A stretch of DNA of 64,000 nucleotides, taken from the NCBI RefSeq assembly GCF_023065955.2, contig NW_026622874.1, positions 9,778,001-9,842,000 of the forward strand. Reading direction: 5' to 3'. This DNA is from Ursus arctos. Lineage: Eukaryota > Chordata > Mammalia > Carnivora > Ursidae. Below, one piece after another: positions 39,300 to 52,506 of the stretch. The notes beneath the pieces were generated by a model. It was not told where the DNA came from. It was given only the letters and a program-made list of their open reading frames with translations, and did no database searches. Each line of letters begins with the position of its first letter. Position 1 is the first letter of the stretch. The translations under genes were made by a program, and so were the position numbers.

Positions 39300-41160
39300 C
39301 TCAGACTTTAATCACTTCCCTTTACCCTTATCCTACCCCCCAGCTGATAACCTTCTCATACACAGTGTGTGGGGCAAAATCACTCACTTTCCTACTTTTG
39401 AATCTTCGGACATTCTCGCATCCATGATAGAGACAGACACATTTGTGGAAAAAGTGTGTCTGCTCCTGTCAAAGGCTAGCCAGTGCAATTGCCATCCCTT
39501 TCCAAATTCTCAGGGACTCTGCTTCTTCTCTGCATCATTAGTATTGCCTTTTCTACTGCACTGGCCTTTCCCACCTCAAACATGCTCTGTTATTACCTCC
39601 TTTCTTTAAAAAATCCTCCCCTTGGGACACCTGGATGGCTCAGTTAGTTACGCATCTGCCTTTGGCTCAGATCATGATCCCAGGGTCCTGGGATTGAGTC
39701 CTGCATCAGGCTCTTTGCTCAGCGGGGAGCCTCCTTCTCCCTCTCCCTCTGCCTGCTGCTCCCCCTGTTTGTGCTCTCCTCCCACCGACAAATAAATAAA
39801 ATCTTTAAAAAAACCAAAACTTCCCTTAAGTACCCCACACTGTCCCCCAGCCTTGTGTCTTCGCTCCTTTCATAATCAGTCTTCACAAGAGGTGCTCGCA
39901 TACCATCTCCATTTTCTTACCACCTTCCATCGTTTGTCAACCAACGCCTGTCCGCCTTTCAGCTCCGTTTCCACTGAAGCTTTTGGTCCAAGTCACCAGT
40001 GACTTCTGTTAGTATCTTACTAGATTTTTTCATCCATTTGCATCAACATAGTCTGACACTCCTTTCTTGAAACACTTCCCTTTCTTGGCATCTGTGATAC
40101 CAGTTTGCCTATTGATTCTTATTACCAACTCTAGCTGGTTTTCAGTAATCACCGTTGATAGTTCTTGTTCTATTTACTTCTGAATATTTTAGTAGAACCC
40201 CTTAGTCTGCACTCTTTTCTCTGTTCTGTATCCCTGGGGGATTGCATCAATTCACATAGCTGTTAATAGCTCCTCTAAGGTGAAGATTTCCAAATGTATG
40301 TCAACAATCTCATCTTCCACTTTGAGTTACAGACTCCTATGTCAGCTGCTCATTTGACCCTTCTTTTTGGTTATCTTTGGATATCGTAAGCGTGACATGT
40401 CCAAACTGAAACTTAATTTAGCCTCACATCCTCCCTATCTGGTAATCTCTTCCATCTTGACTGTTTTATATTTTAGTAAATTTAAAACCACCTGCCCCAT
40501 TTGCTTATTTTAACAGCCTACGTATGAGTCTTGATTCCTTGCTTTCCTTCATGTCCCACACTCAGTCCATCAGCAAGTCCTGTTCGTTCTGCATCTAAAA
40601 TAAATTCTTCTTCCATCTCACCATCATTTCTTGCCTGCTGATTGATCTGCCTGCATCTTCTCTTGCTCCCTTATCATTTATTCTCCATGCAGCAGCCAGG
40701 TGAGCATTTTACAGTGTTAAATCAGATTATATATAACTTTGCTGTTTAAAACCCCTCAGAGACTTCTAATTGCATTTAGGAGTAGAACTACAAATAAAAT
40801 GGAAACTTTTCACTGTAGATCTCTAAGAACCTATATGGCCTGTATTTTGCCCACCTCTCTGACCTCACTTCGTAGCACTTTCTTAGTTCCTGTGATGCCT
40901 ATGTTCTACCTGCAGCAGTTTCCTTCCTTTATTCCCTTCAATGTGCCAAGTTCACTTCTGCCTCTTTGTTTCTGATTCGGAGCCTTTGTACGTACTGTTC
41001 TCCGTACCTGAGCAGCTCTTTCCCTGGCTTATCGCAGCCAACTCCTTTTTCCTTGTGTCTCACTTCAAGTGTCCTCACTACCCTAGCCAGATTCATCCTC
41101 CTTTACTAAAATATTACTCTCTTTTATATAGCCCTGTTTACTTCCTGAAAAGCATTTACT
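39300..41160 (+). mobile_element. Long L2, sense
   Basis: Sense L2 covering the reverse-transcriptase C-terminal half to near the 3' end: GACATGTCCAAACTGAAACT, CAGTCCATCAGCAAGTCCTG, GCAGCAGCCAGGTGAGCATT, CCACCTCTCTGACCTCACTT. No open frame survives. A CAN-SINE interrupts it at 39625. Confidence 0.75.
39625..39815 (+). mobile_element. CAN-SINE in L2
   Basis: Plus-strand copy GGGACACCTGGATGGCTCAG with tail AAATAAATAAAATC. Flanks match only loosely. Confidence 0.9.
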
Positions 41161-41179
41161 AAAATTTGTAATTATTTTG

Positions 41180-41286
41180 GGGTGCCTGGCTAGCTCAGTG
41201 GTTGGAGCACACAGCTCTTGATCTTGGGCTTGTGAGTTTCAGCCTTATGTTGGGTATAGAGATTACTAAAAAAAGTAAAAAAGAAG
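41180..41286 (+). mobile_element. Short SINE
   Basis: Short plus-strand tRNA-derived SINE (GGGTGCCTGGCTAGCTCAG), with a perfect 19-bp target duplication AAAATTTGTAATTATTTTG at 41161-41179 and 41287-41305 despite its diverged body. Confidence 0.95.
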
Positions 41287-43369
41287 AAAATTTGTAATTA
41301 TTTTGTTCATTTTGGATTGGTTTATGACTTATTTCCTCTTGTTAGAATGGTTCTATTTTAATCTAGATAAAAGAATATGATTAGGAAAGGTGGTTTCTTT
41401 GGATTGAATGGGGTTATCAGCGCATACAAAATTTACTTTGGAGTCTTACCTTGAGGAATGAGTCACCTAAGTGATCCATGTGTTTTTAATCAAATAGACC
41501 ACTCAGACCATGAGAATTTAGTTCTTTAAGATAGTATATGATATGGCTTATCTGTGAATTCCTGCTTATTTACAAACAATTGTCCAGATTTACCAATTTA
41601 TGTAGGTCTACTCAGAATCTTTATAGCTGAATTGAGCTCTGTAGAAGAATTGTTGGAAACTAAGAACTGTGTGCTACAGCATAGCAAAGAAAACCTTTCA
41701 AAGCCCAAATATCTAGATTACAGGCTCCTTAAAGGGTACCAGGTTCTAGTTAGAGGCAATACATAGATTAGTAACAAGTGGAAATATTAAGTGAATGGTC
41801 ACTTTGGGGAGACCAAAGAAGAGACCAGAGGAACTTGGAGGTCAGTAAAGGAGTGACAGTTCTAAGAGAAAAATGCACAAGGATCACCTGGACATGAAGC
41901 AAGTTGGGATTGGAGGACAGATCCATAGCAGGCAGATAAAGTACCACCAGATTAGATATAGAAATAATCCAGTGTCCAGGACAAAAGACCCTGTTTATTA
42001 GAGAGGCAGGACATGAGTTTACAACCAAATGGACCTTTGTCATGTCAGCTTTAGTTATTGTTCTCTTTCAGTGGCAATTGACTCATTAGGGAGATTAGCC
42101 TGGAGTCTTTCAGAAGAAAGCAAGAATAGGGTATGTGGTTTCAGGAGATAGAAGTATAAATTTCCTATTAACAATTCCGGACACATTGTTGGGTTTTTTT
42201 GTTGTTGTTTTTAAAATTCGGCCCAAAGTATTCATGCATTCACTTTCCATTTTGGTTCATGTTAACAAAAACTAATTCTCAGTACATTTATTCACATTAT
42301 AAATGATATGTTTATACATTTTTAAAAGGGTATGATGTGTGTGTAATTTACCTGCCTTTAATGTTTCAGACTGCTAGCAGTACTGTTGTTTAGTCTGCTT
42401 GTTTAGTCTGCTTGGGAGTTTTAGTTTAATATGTGTCCTTCCTAGTTAGCTGTGTGGTGACTTCTTTCCATAGCCTTATTTTTTGTTTTAACCCAGGGGA
42501 GAAAAAGCCACATACGATCAGCCTTAAAAGTTAACAAACAAATTGTTCTTTAAGAAGCACTGGAAACATTGAATAAATAGTTCATGACATCATCATTACT
42601 AAATCTTGATTTTCCAAGTTACAGAGCATCACTGCTTGCACTTGGAGCCTGCTGTTTAAATGCTACATCACTTAGTGGGTCTAGGTGAAAACTCTTCTAC
42701 TCCCATAAAACATTTGGCAACATAAGGGAGAGGGTTTAAAACAACAATAAAGTCAAGTGAATATTCTCTGATTTTTCTGTTTTCTTAGCAAAATTTGACA
42801 TATATGTAGTCTCTTCATGGTAATTTCTTTTAAGTGTAAGATAACAAATTTTGTGGGTACATAGTAATTATTTATTTTATATTGCTAGAAGCATTGCTAT
42901 TATGCTGTCAATAAGTAAGGTGCATGTATATACCTAAAAAGAAGGCACTAGGCCATTGAGCATCACAGTTTATTAGTGAATACTGCCCTGCTTGGTCCTG
43001 GAGAATTTTCTAGGAAGAACTAGCATTGAGAGACTATGACGATACTTGAATTGTTTGCTAAATCTTAACTGCCAATTGACCGACTGAATAAAATTCTTTA
43101 TAAGTAGAGGTCATGGTAACAAGATGTTAGTATCTCTGGCATGATTGATTCGTGAAACAATAAAACAAACTTGCACCCTTATAATCTATGTAAACGAGGC
43201 TGAAAGTTGTTTGGTAGTTGGTGTAATTTGCTTCTGGTGTCACCGAGAGACACAAAATTCTTTGTACCCCCACCATCAAATCAGCAACTGTTGAATTTCT
43301 GCCTTGCCTTTGGTTATAATGGATGAAGTTTTTATTTAAAACCAGTTCCTCCTCTTACCCACTGCAGCT

Positions 43370-44640
43370 CATCTCTTTTGGTCTACTCAAGGACATCATT
43401 CCTACATTTTTTCACTTCTTTTCATGCATCATCTTTTTTCCTTCCCTCAATTAAACATTGTCCATCAGCATACGAACATATGTGTCATCTCCCCAGACTA
43501 AAACAAACCAACCTCCTGTGACTCTTGAGTTCCCCACCAACAGCCATCCAATTTCTCTGTTCCTATTAGCAGCACGTCTTCTGGAAAGAGTATATATACT
43601 TTCTGTGTCTACTTCATTACCTCCTCTTTCTCTCGAACCTGTTCCAATTGGGCTTTGGCCTCTGTGATTTTTGCTGAAACAGCTCTTGTTAGGGTCATCA
43701 GTGACTTCCAAGGTGCAAAAGCTAGTGATTAGTTCTCAGTATCTTTTTCATTGTATCAGCGGCATTCAACACAGCTGCTCCCTCCATCCTTCCTGACATA
43801 CTTCCATCCGAGCCTACAGATTGTGCTCACTCAGTCCTCCAGCCTTCTCAACTGGCTTCTCCTTCTTACTCTACCCAGAGATTTTTCTTCCTGTTAAACA
43901 TTGGAGTATCTCAGAGTTCAGTTCTTAGACTTCTTTATTATCACTTACACTCTAGGTAGCTTCAAGTAACATCACCGGTGACATCCAATTTACTAGTGAA
44001 TTCTAGACTGTTACCTTCAGTCGCTACTCGGGTCTCCAGTGGGATATCTGTTAGTTCTCCTCTTCCCTCTGCTACTACTTGTTCCTCCCTTTCCCTGTCA
44101 CAATAAATGACAGCTCTTACTTGACTTGTTATGTGGGCCAAAAACTTTGGGGCCATGGTACATCTCAACTATCAGCAAACTCTTCTGCCATTACCAGTAG
44201 TATATCTTCCACCTCCAGACACATGTCCTCCTCTGAGCATTTGCACTTGCTCTTTCTGCACCTGCAACTTCTTCCAGATAGCCATGTGGTTTACTCCCTC
44301 AGTCCTTGAGGTCTTTGTCCAAAAATCACCTTATGAGAGAAGCCTTCTTTAATGACCACACAGAAGACAGCAAACCATCCCCCACTGCTTCTGTTCTCCT
44401 TACCTTATCCTGTCCAGTTTACTTCATAGCAGTTGTCCCTGTTTGATGCAAACGCATACATGTATATTACATATATATGTGTGTGTGTGAGTTCACTGAT
44501 GTCTTTCTTCCTTTCAGAACATAATCTCCACATGAGTAGGGACTATTTTGTTCAATGTTTTATTTATCCCCAGAGCCAAAAACAATGCCACATGTATAGT
44601 AGGCACTCAAATATATCTGCAGAATTCTATGTTATATTTC
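43370..44640 (+). mobile_element. L2, sense
   Basis: Sense L2: GCATTCAACACAGCTGCTCC corresponds to the reverse-transcriptase A-F-D-T-like box; then CAGAGTTCAGTTCTTAGACT; ends with ATGTATAGTAGGCACTCAAA. The middle has deletions. Confidence 0.75.
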
Positions 44641-45206
44641 TACTTTTATCTATGACCGTTGCTTTAAGAAAATATTAAGGATTATGTAAATATTTTTAGC
44701 TTAAGAAAAGTAAATGGGAATTCCAACATAAAGAGAAATATTTTAGCTGAAAAATGTGTAACTGACTTTTTAAAAAGAGTTCTTCATTAATAAATTCCAA
44801 GAATTGTTTACAAATGCATAACTTTTTCATAATTTTAATTGAATTTTAATTATTATATGACTAAAGTTAGTAATTTGTGTATAGATTAGGTAACTGATGT
44901 TTTCCAATTTTCCTTGGTATCGTTTTCTTATAAAAAGATGAAATTTGTGAAGAAAGGAATATTCATTTAAAAATGTTTTGTTTATGGAAGACTTTATTTT
45001 CATTTTCATTCTATTGAGTTAGTTAAATATCCTTAGAGAACTATATATGTATAATTCGTTATAGTTGAACAGAAGCATTTGAGTATGTCAGGGTGTGTAG
45101 TTTATCTCCTAACTTAATGATCAGTCATTTTTTATAAGTAATTTGTTTTTAGTATTCCTCCATGAGACATGTATTTTATGTATATCCTTCTCTCTTTAAT
45201 ATATAA

Positions 45207-45473
<267 letters not shown>

Positions 45474-46109
45474 TAGACTTGGTTGTTTAACACTGCTACT
45501 GTGTAACAAGATGCTTCCCTTCTCCCCTTCAAAGAGCTGACGGGCTTGCAGCTTATCCCTCCCCTTCTTGCACATGGCGGTGTTCATCATCCCGTAGCTG
45601 GAGGGGCACGTTTTGGCAGCACTGTTTCCCCGAGAGATGAATATAAAATAATCCATTATTTTATTTGTAATATTTCTGGGAGGGGGCAGATGTTTATTAC
45701 TTTTATAGCTAATGAACTACTTTCTAATAATCTAGTGAATTCAGAGCCTGCTTTGATATTTTTATTGAAATTTCTTATATGCTGAAATGATATCTATGCT
45801 TATGGCCCCTAGTTCTTCCTCTTCTTCTTCTTTTGTTTTTCCTTTGAAAATTAACCAGTATTCCTGTGAATGTGGTAATACTAGACTTTAGAATTATAGT
45901 GTTGTTTGGCCATACGAGCATGCTGACTCAATTATCCTCTTCTGTGATTATTCCTAAAATTTCAATATTTGCTTATTTATTCCTTGTATACATAATCAGC
46001 TTTCTGATATATAGGGCAGCAGAAATACCCCACAGTCTCATGTTCCTGTTCTCATGCTATAGAACTCTGATCAGATAGGGATAATTGGTGCCACTCTCTT
46101 TTTTTTGAG

Positions 46110-46185
46110 CATTTTAGTGGCCTGGTTCGTTTATGGCCGGCAAGCTCATGATGCTCAACAAACATTTATTGACAGAATTAATGAA
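46110..46185 (+). mobile_element. L2 3' tip
   Basis: Short match to the L2 3' end: GCTCAACAAACATTTATTGA. Confidence 0.5.
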
Positions 46186-47325
46186 AGATATAGCATAAAG
46201 TAATTTGTCACTTCAGTTCTTTCGAGATGGATATTAGGTACTATATATCCTGTTCTATAGGTACCACCGAGTAAGTGCTACAAATCTTCGTTTAGGAACT
46301 AGAGTGTGTTTGGGTTTTTATACTAATGAGATTAGATAATGTGGTGTACTACTTTGTTTTGCCACGCTAAGGAGTGATGAATTGGAGTATTAATTACTTC
46401 GAGAACTCTGATTTAATTACTTGGAATTTGTTTGTATATTGGTAGAACTGAACAACTTCCACTTTATAAATATCTGTTCCTCTATGTGCTGATAACAAAA
46501 GCACATTATATAATATCATGGTGAAATAAAATAGATTTAAATGACTGTAATATAGATGTGGTGTTTGAAATAAATTCCGGACCTGATTTTTAATTTAATG
46601 TTATATTAGTAGAGGAAATATCAGCCAAGCAAAGATGTCTCTGACCATTTTTTTTCCCTATACTTAAAACTAACTGGAGAGTTTGGTTAAATTACAGTCA
46701 TGACATGTAATAATAAGGCATTTTGCTATATATAAAACTCTATATGTTTCAAAAGGAAAAAATATGCAACATGAAAACCAAATAAGAAGGAAGTTAAAAT
46801 GCACCTCCATATATACTTATTTTTAAAATACTGAAATTCATCAGGTAACAAACCAAATATTAAAGTGAGTTTGAGTATAAAATATAAAACTGTCTACATT
46901 AGCAGGAAATAAATGAAATATACATTGTAGACATTAGAAAAATATTTTTAGACTTAGCCTTTCATATCTAGCTTACCAATTTGAATTGAAGCGGGTTCTT
47001 TTTTTATAGCCAGAAAGCTTTAGAGTGATTAAGTGGTCTCTGTGAAATAAGGTCCTATTTTACCAACTCCGAGTATCCTTCTCATTAAATAGTATCTAGT
47101 TTGGTAATCAGTCTGTTAGTGGTAATCTTTAAAAAGCTAAAGTTCTGTAGACAACTTGCCCCTTTTGAGGTTGAGAAATGTGTTACCTTTACTTTGTTTT
47201 TAAACAACATATTGGGGCCCCTGAGACTGTCTACAAGGCCAACAGTAGAGACCTTTAGTGCTAACGGTCCATGTATGCTGCTCCCTTCACCTACAAGGTG
47301 AAGTACTTCCTCTGTATCATATGCT

Positions 47326-47525
47326 CTTTTTTTTAAAGATTTTATTTATTTATTTGACAGAGAGAGAGACAGCCAGCGAGAGAGGGAACACAAGCAGGGG
47401 GAGTGGGAGAGGAAGAAGCAGGCTCCTAGTGGAGCAGGGAGCCCGATGCGGGGTTCGATCCAGGACCCTGGGATCATGCCCTGGGCCAAAGGCAGACGCT
47501 TAACGACTGAGCCACCCAGGCACCC
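47326..47525 (-). mobile_element. CAN-SINE, first of a pair
   Basis: Minus-strand copy ending CCACCCAGGCACCC. It directly abuts a second minus copy. One target duplication, CTCTGTATCATATGCT at 47310-47325, encloses both. Confidence 0.92.
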
Positions 47526-47738
47526 TCTTTTTTTTTTTTTTTTTTTAAGATTTTTTTTATTTATTTGACAGAGAGAGAGATAGCCAGCGAGAGAGGGAAT
47601 ACAAGCAGGGGGAGTGGGAGAGGGAGAAGCAGGCTTCCCGCTGATCAGGGAGCTTGATGCCGGGGCTCGATCCCAGAACCCTGGGATCACGCCCTGGGCC
47701 GAAGGCAGATGCTTAACGACTGAGCCACCCAGGTGCCC
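47526..47738 (-). mobile_element. CAN-SINE, second of a pair
   Basis: Minus-strand copy with a long T run at its left (its A tail). The right flank CTCTGTATCATACGCT (47739-47754) matches the left flank of the first copy with one mismatch. Confidence 0.93.
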
Positions 47739-48309
47739 CTCTGTATCATACGCTTTTAACACAGCATTCATAGGAGACCCTAATAGGTCTAATCTGTGAC
47801 ATGTCCTGGGTTCATTTCATAATGCTGCTTTTATTCTTGTCCTCGCAGGAATGCTATTTAGTAATTAAATAAGAAAAAGTTAAATCATGCATAGTTTGTT
47901 ACATAAAACAACCAATAAAATCTATGTATTTTGTCCACTTAGTAAATCTTGGATATGAGGAAAAATGAATAGGCTTCATGGAAAGTTTATCTTTTCAGAA
48001 CACACAAGTTATAAAAATACAGAATAGGAATTAAATTTATGAAATTCAACAGGGAGATAGGTTTTATTTGAATAATAATTAAAACATGTTCTTAATGAAT
48101 AATTACAATATTGTTTCTGTATTATGGTTATTGATCTAAAAATTTCATTTTTCAAAGTCAGAATATATTACTTTAAAATATTTTTACTTCTTTTTTTAGC
48201 TAAAAACAAAACTACATTTTTTTCTAGGCTTTTAGAAAATACATCATAACTTACTTCTAGGCTTTCAGTGATCTCTCTTTAATCAGAGAGGTGAATTTGC
48301 CTTCATCAG

Positions 48310-48440
48310 ATTACTACTCGGGTACTGGACTGGTTGAGTTCTTGTCCTGTTCCTATGACTAGATGAGCTTGGACAGGTCATTTGGCTGCTTTATGTCTCA
48401 GTTTCCCAATTATCGATTGATTTAGATAGTGTGGCCTGCC
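48310..48440 (+). mobile_element. MIR (probable)
   Basis: GAGCTTGGACAGGTCATTTG and ATGTCTCAGTTTCCCAATTA follow the MIR pattern. Confidence 0.6.
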
Positions 48441-48705
48441 ATAATTTACAGAGAGCATAAGGATGGGGTAGACAATACTGTATAAAATTTTTATACTTCT
48501 AAGTAGAGCCGTGCACATCATAATGTACTATCTTAATTATAGTATCTTTCACTTAATACCTCAAAATTACCTCATATCACAGCCGTATACACTTGACAGC
48601 ATTCAGGGTTCTGAGTGAGCTATAAAGACAGATGCCATAAACGGCTATGGCAGAGGCAGTCAGCGTCTTGCTGATTTTAAACCCAACTCTTTTTTTCCAT
48701 TTCAG

Positions 48706-48827
48706 GTCCCCCGAAGTCATGGGTTGCTGGCTCCTGCTCAGAGTGACAACCCCCTGTGGAGTCCGCTGTACTGGCTCGACCACCACAGAGCCCCACTGGA
48801 GCATGGAGCCAGCCTAGAGAGGGGCAG
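48706..48827 (+). other. Candidate unannotated exon (poison exon type)
   Basis: A 122-base block that is clearly more GC-rich than its AT-rich surroundings. It is preceded by a strong pyrimidine tract and AG (CTCTTTTTTTCCATTTCAG) and followed by GGCAG|GTAGGA. Joined to exon H or I (phase 1) it reads 12 codons and stops at TGA 48744-48746, 81 bases before its own donor, which would make it a nonsense-mediated-decay exon. The third frame is open across its whole length but would need a phase-0 partner. No family match recognised; an ancient repeat is possible. Confidence 0.35.
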
Positions 48828-49254
48828 GTAGGAACTGTTTTTTCACTTTATGGCACGGTTTTGCTGATTGGAAAAGAAAAAAGTAATTTTTATACCCCAA
48901 AAGGGTATAAAACATTGGTGATTATTTTTGAAAAAGGGCTTTTCAAAACTGAGCCATATTGGAAAAAATCAGCACTTACCCGATCCTGTGCAAGCAGGCT
49001 CTATACAACGTCCAGTTCCCCACTGTCCTGTGACGACAGTCCCATGTAGCACTTCTCAGATGGAAGCATTTGATCCTGTTTTTAGTGTTTATAGCATAAG
49101 TAGTTAGTAAATCAGATATGATGTTGATCTAGTTCTTAAGTCCTTAGCTACCTGTAATGACAGACTCCTGAGCTCTTCAGACATGGGAATATGCTCCGTA
49201 GTTTTCAGAACAGCTTCCTATCATTATTTCTCATTCAATATCATGTTTCTGAAA

Positions 49255-49480
49255 AACAGGCAAGTAATAATAACATTAATTGACCTTCTCCTAGATGCTA
49301 TCTAAGTAGTTTACATGAATCACCTCATTAAGTCTTCACAAGAATAGTATGTGGTAGATACTGTGATGATCCGCATTTTACAGATGGAGAAACTGAGACA
49401 TACAGACCTTAAATGGCTTGTCCAGGATTACAGTATTACTGAGTAGAAAAGCCAGAATTGAACCCAGAAGTCTGGCTGAT
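49255..49480 (+). mobile_element. MIR
   Basis: CATTTTACAGATGGAGAAAC, TGGCTTGTCCAGGATTACAG and GCCAGAATTGAACCCAGAAG are MIR core features in order. Confidence 0.8.
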
Positions 49481-49579
49481 GAGTACTTGTTCTTTACCTT
49501 TACGACTATAATTCCTTATTTTGTCTACAATTGAAAAAGTTCTAATGAGAAAATTTAGAAAATTCTAAAGAGTTTTTTC

Positions 49580-49772
49580 TTTTTTTAAAAGATTTTATTT
49601 ATTTATTTAACAGAGAGAGAGCCAGCGAGAGAGGGAACACAGGCAGGGGGTGTGGGGGAGGAAGAAGCAGGCTCCCAGCGGAGGAGCCTGATGTGGGGCT
49701 CGATCCCAGGACCCTGGGATCACGCCCTGAGCTGAAGGCAGACGCTTAACGTCTGAGCCACCAGGCGCCCCA
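49580..49772 (-). mobile_element. CAN-SINE
   Basis: Full-length minus-strand copy with perfect target duplication CTAAAGAGTTTTTTC at 49565-49579 and 49773-49787. Confidence 0.95.
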
Positions 49773-51559
49773 CTAAAGAGTTTTTTCAAGACCAAAACAC
49801 AAATTTTTTTTTTAAATATACAGAAATTGGCCCTGAGACACCCTGAGCTCAGCACTGAATAAGTTTTTGCCTGTTTTTGCCTAAAGTTTAGCTCTACCTT
49901 AAAAATAATATTAATAATTCTAAATACTTCCAGTAAGTGGGCCAACCGTATTTCATGTTGCAATAAATTATCAGTAGACCATATGGTCTGCTTTTACTTT
50001 GTAATGGTGCTTTCTGGAAGATATTTTACGGGGAAATGGAGTAGAGCATGCAAACAACGGAAGCAGTCAGCATTGAATTAATAGTTGGAAATATTTCTGT
50101 AAGTTAGAAGTTATGGGTATTGTATTTATGACTATCTTGTGGTATAAAAACATTACTTCAGATGTTTATGTGACAAGAAAATAATCCTTCCGAAATCAGT
50201 TGCATGGTACCCAAGATTAAAAATAGAATAGAACAATGATCAAGAAGGATTTCTTCTTAAAGATTGATTTATCAAGATGGGAGGAACAACAAATAATTCC
50301 CCAGATACGTAGAATTGTGACAGGTTGTAAAGCTAATAAGGAAACCCTTTTCGTTTAATACTGTCTATTTTAACATAAACTTTGTTAATATTTTGAATCA
50401 TTAAAGAGATTGAAAATATATAATTTTGAGGCAATGACAGCATTCTAGGTCCTTCATCAATGTGTTTTTGAAAGACATGTTCTTTCCTAAACTCTCTTTA
50501 AAAAAATAAATAAGATGCACTTTATTTTATAATAAGATTTACATTACATAATATTTATGGGAAAATTACATAATATTTATGGAAAAATTAAATATTTGAT
50601 AAAAGATTACCTGGAGAGTTGATAGTTTTCTGAGGGCTCTTATTTATAAATGAGAGCACAGTGAAATGTATAACGAATATAGAGAGACAAAAAATATTTC
50701 ATAAGACACTTTCTAGGAGGATTTTCCAATATTTATTTCTCTGTGACTCAAATTCTTGTTATGTTTTTCTTTACTGTAGGGAATATAATTTTGATTTTCT
50801 GTAAAGGCCAGCTTATCTGTTCTTGAAAAACAACATAGGTAGGAATGCTGTATCTAGCTCTAAAATGGCTAAACGAGAAGTCTTATAAAGGGAAGGAAAG
50901 CATGGATAGAATCAGGACCTGATTGAAATACTGTCATTTTTTCTTCCTTTTTTGTGTTGTACAGATTTGTTGAACTGAATGTTCTGATGAAGAGGTGATA
51001 AGTAAGGATAAGTCAGAGCTGTTATTCATATGATGGTCATGCTTTATCAAAATCCAGTCATACCAAAGTCTCTGAGCAAACAGGTTGTATCAGAAGGTAG
51101 ACAATTTAAAGTTGATAGCAGTGGTCCCAGTAGCAAGATTCAGACTTTTAAATGTAGAAATTTAAGCAATCAAGTGATATAAGATTGTTAAGAATCCAGG
51201 ATATATTGGAAAACTTCTTAGCTATCAAATTAAGGACACTCTCTATTTAAAATATTTTCTGTACTTTTGGAGGAATAAAGCTGTGATGAATAGAAACTGG
51301 TGATTATCCAAAAGTGCAAGGTTTTTGTTTTATTAATATTTGCTAAGAACTGGAGCACAGGATATTAGAAACCAGGAATTATTCTTACATTTAGGAGAGA
51401 GCTGTGCTCCTTGTCCACATATTCCCTTTTCATATCGTCCTATTGGACACTAGAACCTAAGCCAGGAGTTGGTAGCCACCTCCTTCTATTCCCAAGGACC
51501 TTGCTTAGGTTACTAGGTCCCTAGGATGACCAGGAAGAAAGGAGAAGCTTAGATCTAAA

Positions 51560-51655
51560 AATGTCACATAGCTAATTATTGTCAGAACCAGGTTTAGAAT
51601 CAAAACTCACTAACTCCAGACCAGTGCTCTTTTCATTTTATCATGCTGCCTTTCT
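51560..51655 (+). mobile_element. MIR 3' part (probable)
   Basis: GTCACATAGCTAATTATTGT and GACCAGTGCTCTTTTCATTT resemble the MIR 3' half. Confidence 0.6.
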
Positions 51656-52446
51656 TTATATCAGTGTTTTCCAAATAATAGAATGCATTTATCAGACAAA
51701 TTCTTACACAGAAATTCAGTGCATCAAAAGGATAAAAAATTGAATGTTCTATTTAAAGCCAGGGTGGAAAGCATGAAGCTCAGACCATTGAGCCTACTCC
51801 TTTCCTCTCTTTTTCTTTTCCCACCAGACCCCTAGAGAAACCTAAGCCTTCAACAGAGTACGGTTTTAATCTGCACAATATATGTTAGAGTTCTAAAAAT
51901 TATCTGTGTTTCTGTATGGCAATTACTTCATTGAATTTTTCTCTTATAAACCGTTTTCTTTGTCTGACATCTTCACTTGAGCTCCTGTTTTCAGCTCAAG
52001 GTACAACAACCAACATCTAGCAAAGTGTAGCAAGCATCTCATTTCATGCTTTGAATCCTCCAGTCCAGAAGGAAAGCCATCTTTAAGGAGCTGGAAAAGG
52101 GGTTTGAGAAGGGGAAGGAGTCTTCTGTTTAGGGAAGGAGATACTCTAGTTCTGTTTTATCTACCTTGTACCTTGTGCCTGTGCTAAATTTGAATTTGAT
52201 AAAAGGTATATGCATGGAAGTAGAAGAATATTTTCTTAACTCATTCTCAACGTTGCTAAATGCTTGCGTGGAATAACCTATCTTAAGCACATGGCCCCGC
52301 TTACTCACTGCTTGGGAAATATACCACAGTACTTACTTCTGTTCCCTACCCTTGTACATTTGTTTCTTAAGCTTAGAGTTGATCATGACATTGCTGTGCA
52401 GTTTTCTGCTGCTTACTTTTAAGTTGAAATCTCATTTTTGTTTCAG

Positions 52447-52506
52447 ATTCTCCTTCTTCTGTGGTTAACAAACAGCTCGGATCCATGTCACTTGACGAGC
52501 AACAGG
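52447..52506 (+). CDS. DCAF6: DCAF6 exon J (20-residue cassette)
   Basis: This 60-nt microexon-like block (phase 1-1) encodes Asp-Ser-Pro-Ser-Ser-Val-Val-Asn-Lys-Gln-Leu-Gly-Ser-Met-Ser-Leu-Asp-Glu-Gln-Gln, the first base coming from the previous exon. The acceptor is TTTTTGTTTCAG at 52446 and the donor is CAGG|GTGCGT at 52507. The peptide matches what I recall as an isoform-specific 20-residue insert of human DCAF6. It is Ser-rich and short and so probably disordered. Removing it keeps the frame and joins exon H or I directly to the next exon, which should also start in phase 1 (outside the window). Confidence 0.92.

Noticed and set aside
41768..42043. 91-codon open stretch on the minus strand near a possible repeat
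   Set aside because: No domain, no splice context, and diverged repeat-like surroundings; nothing supports a gene.
47346..47771. Longest open stretch in the window (141 codons, minus strand)
   Set aside because: It runs through two abutting CAN-SINEs; the same peptide-like phrases recur in every other copy, so it is repeat sequence and not a gene.
48756..49049. 97-codon open stretch starting inside the GC-rich block
   Set aside because: It runs past the donor into AT-rich intron and shows no domain; the block is better explained as an exon or relic.
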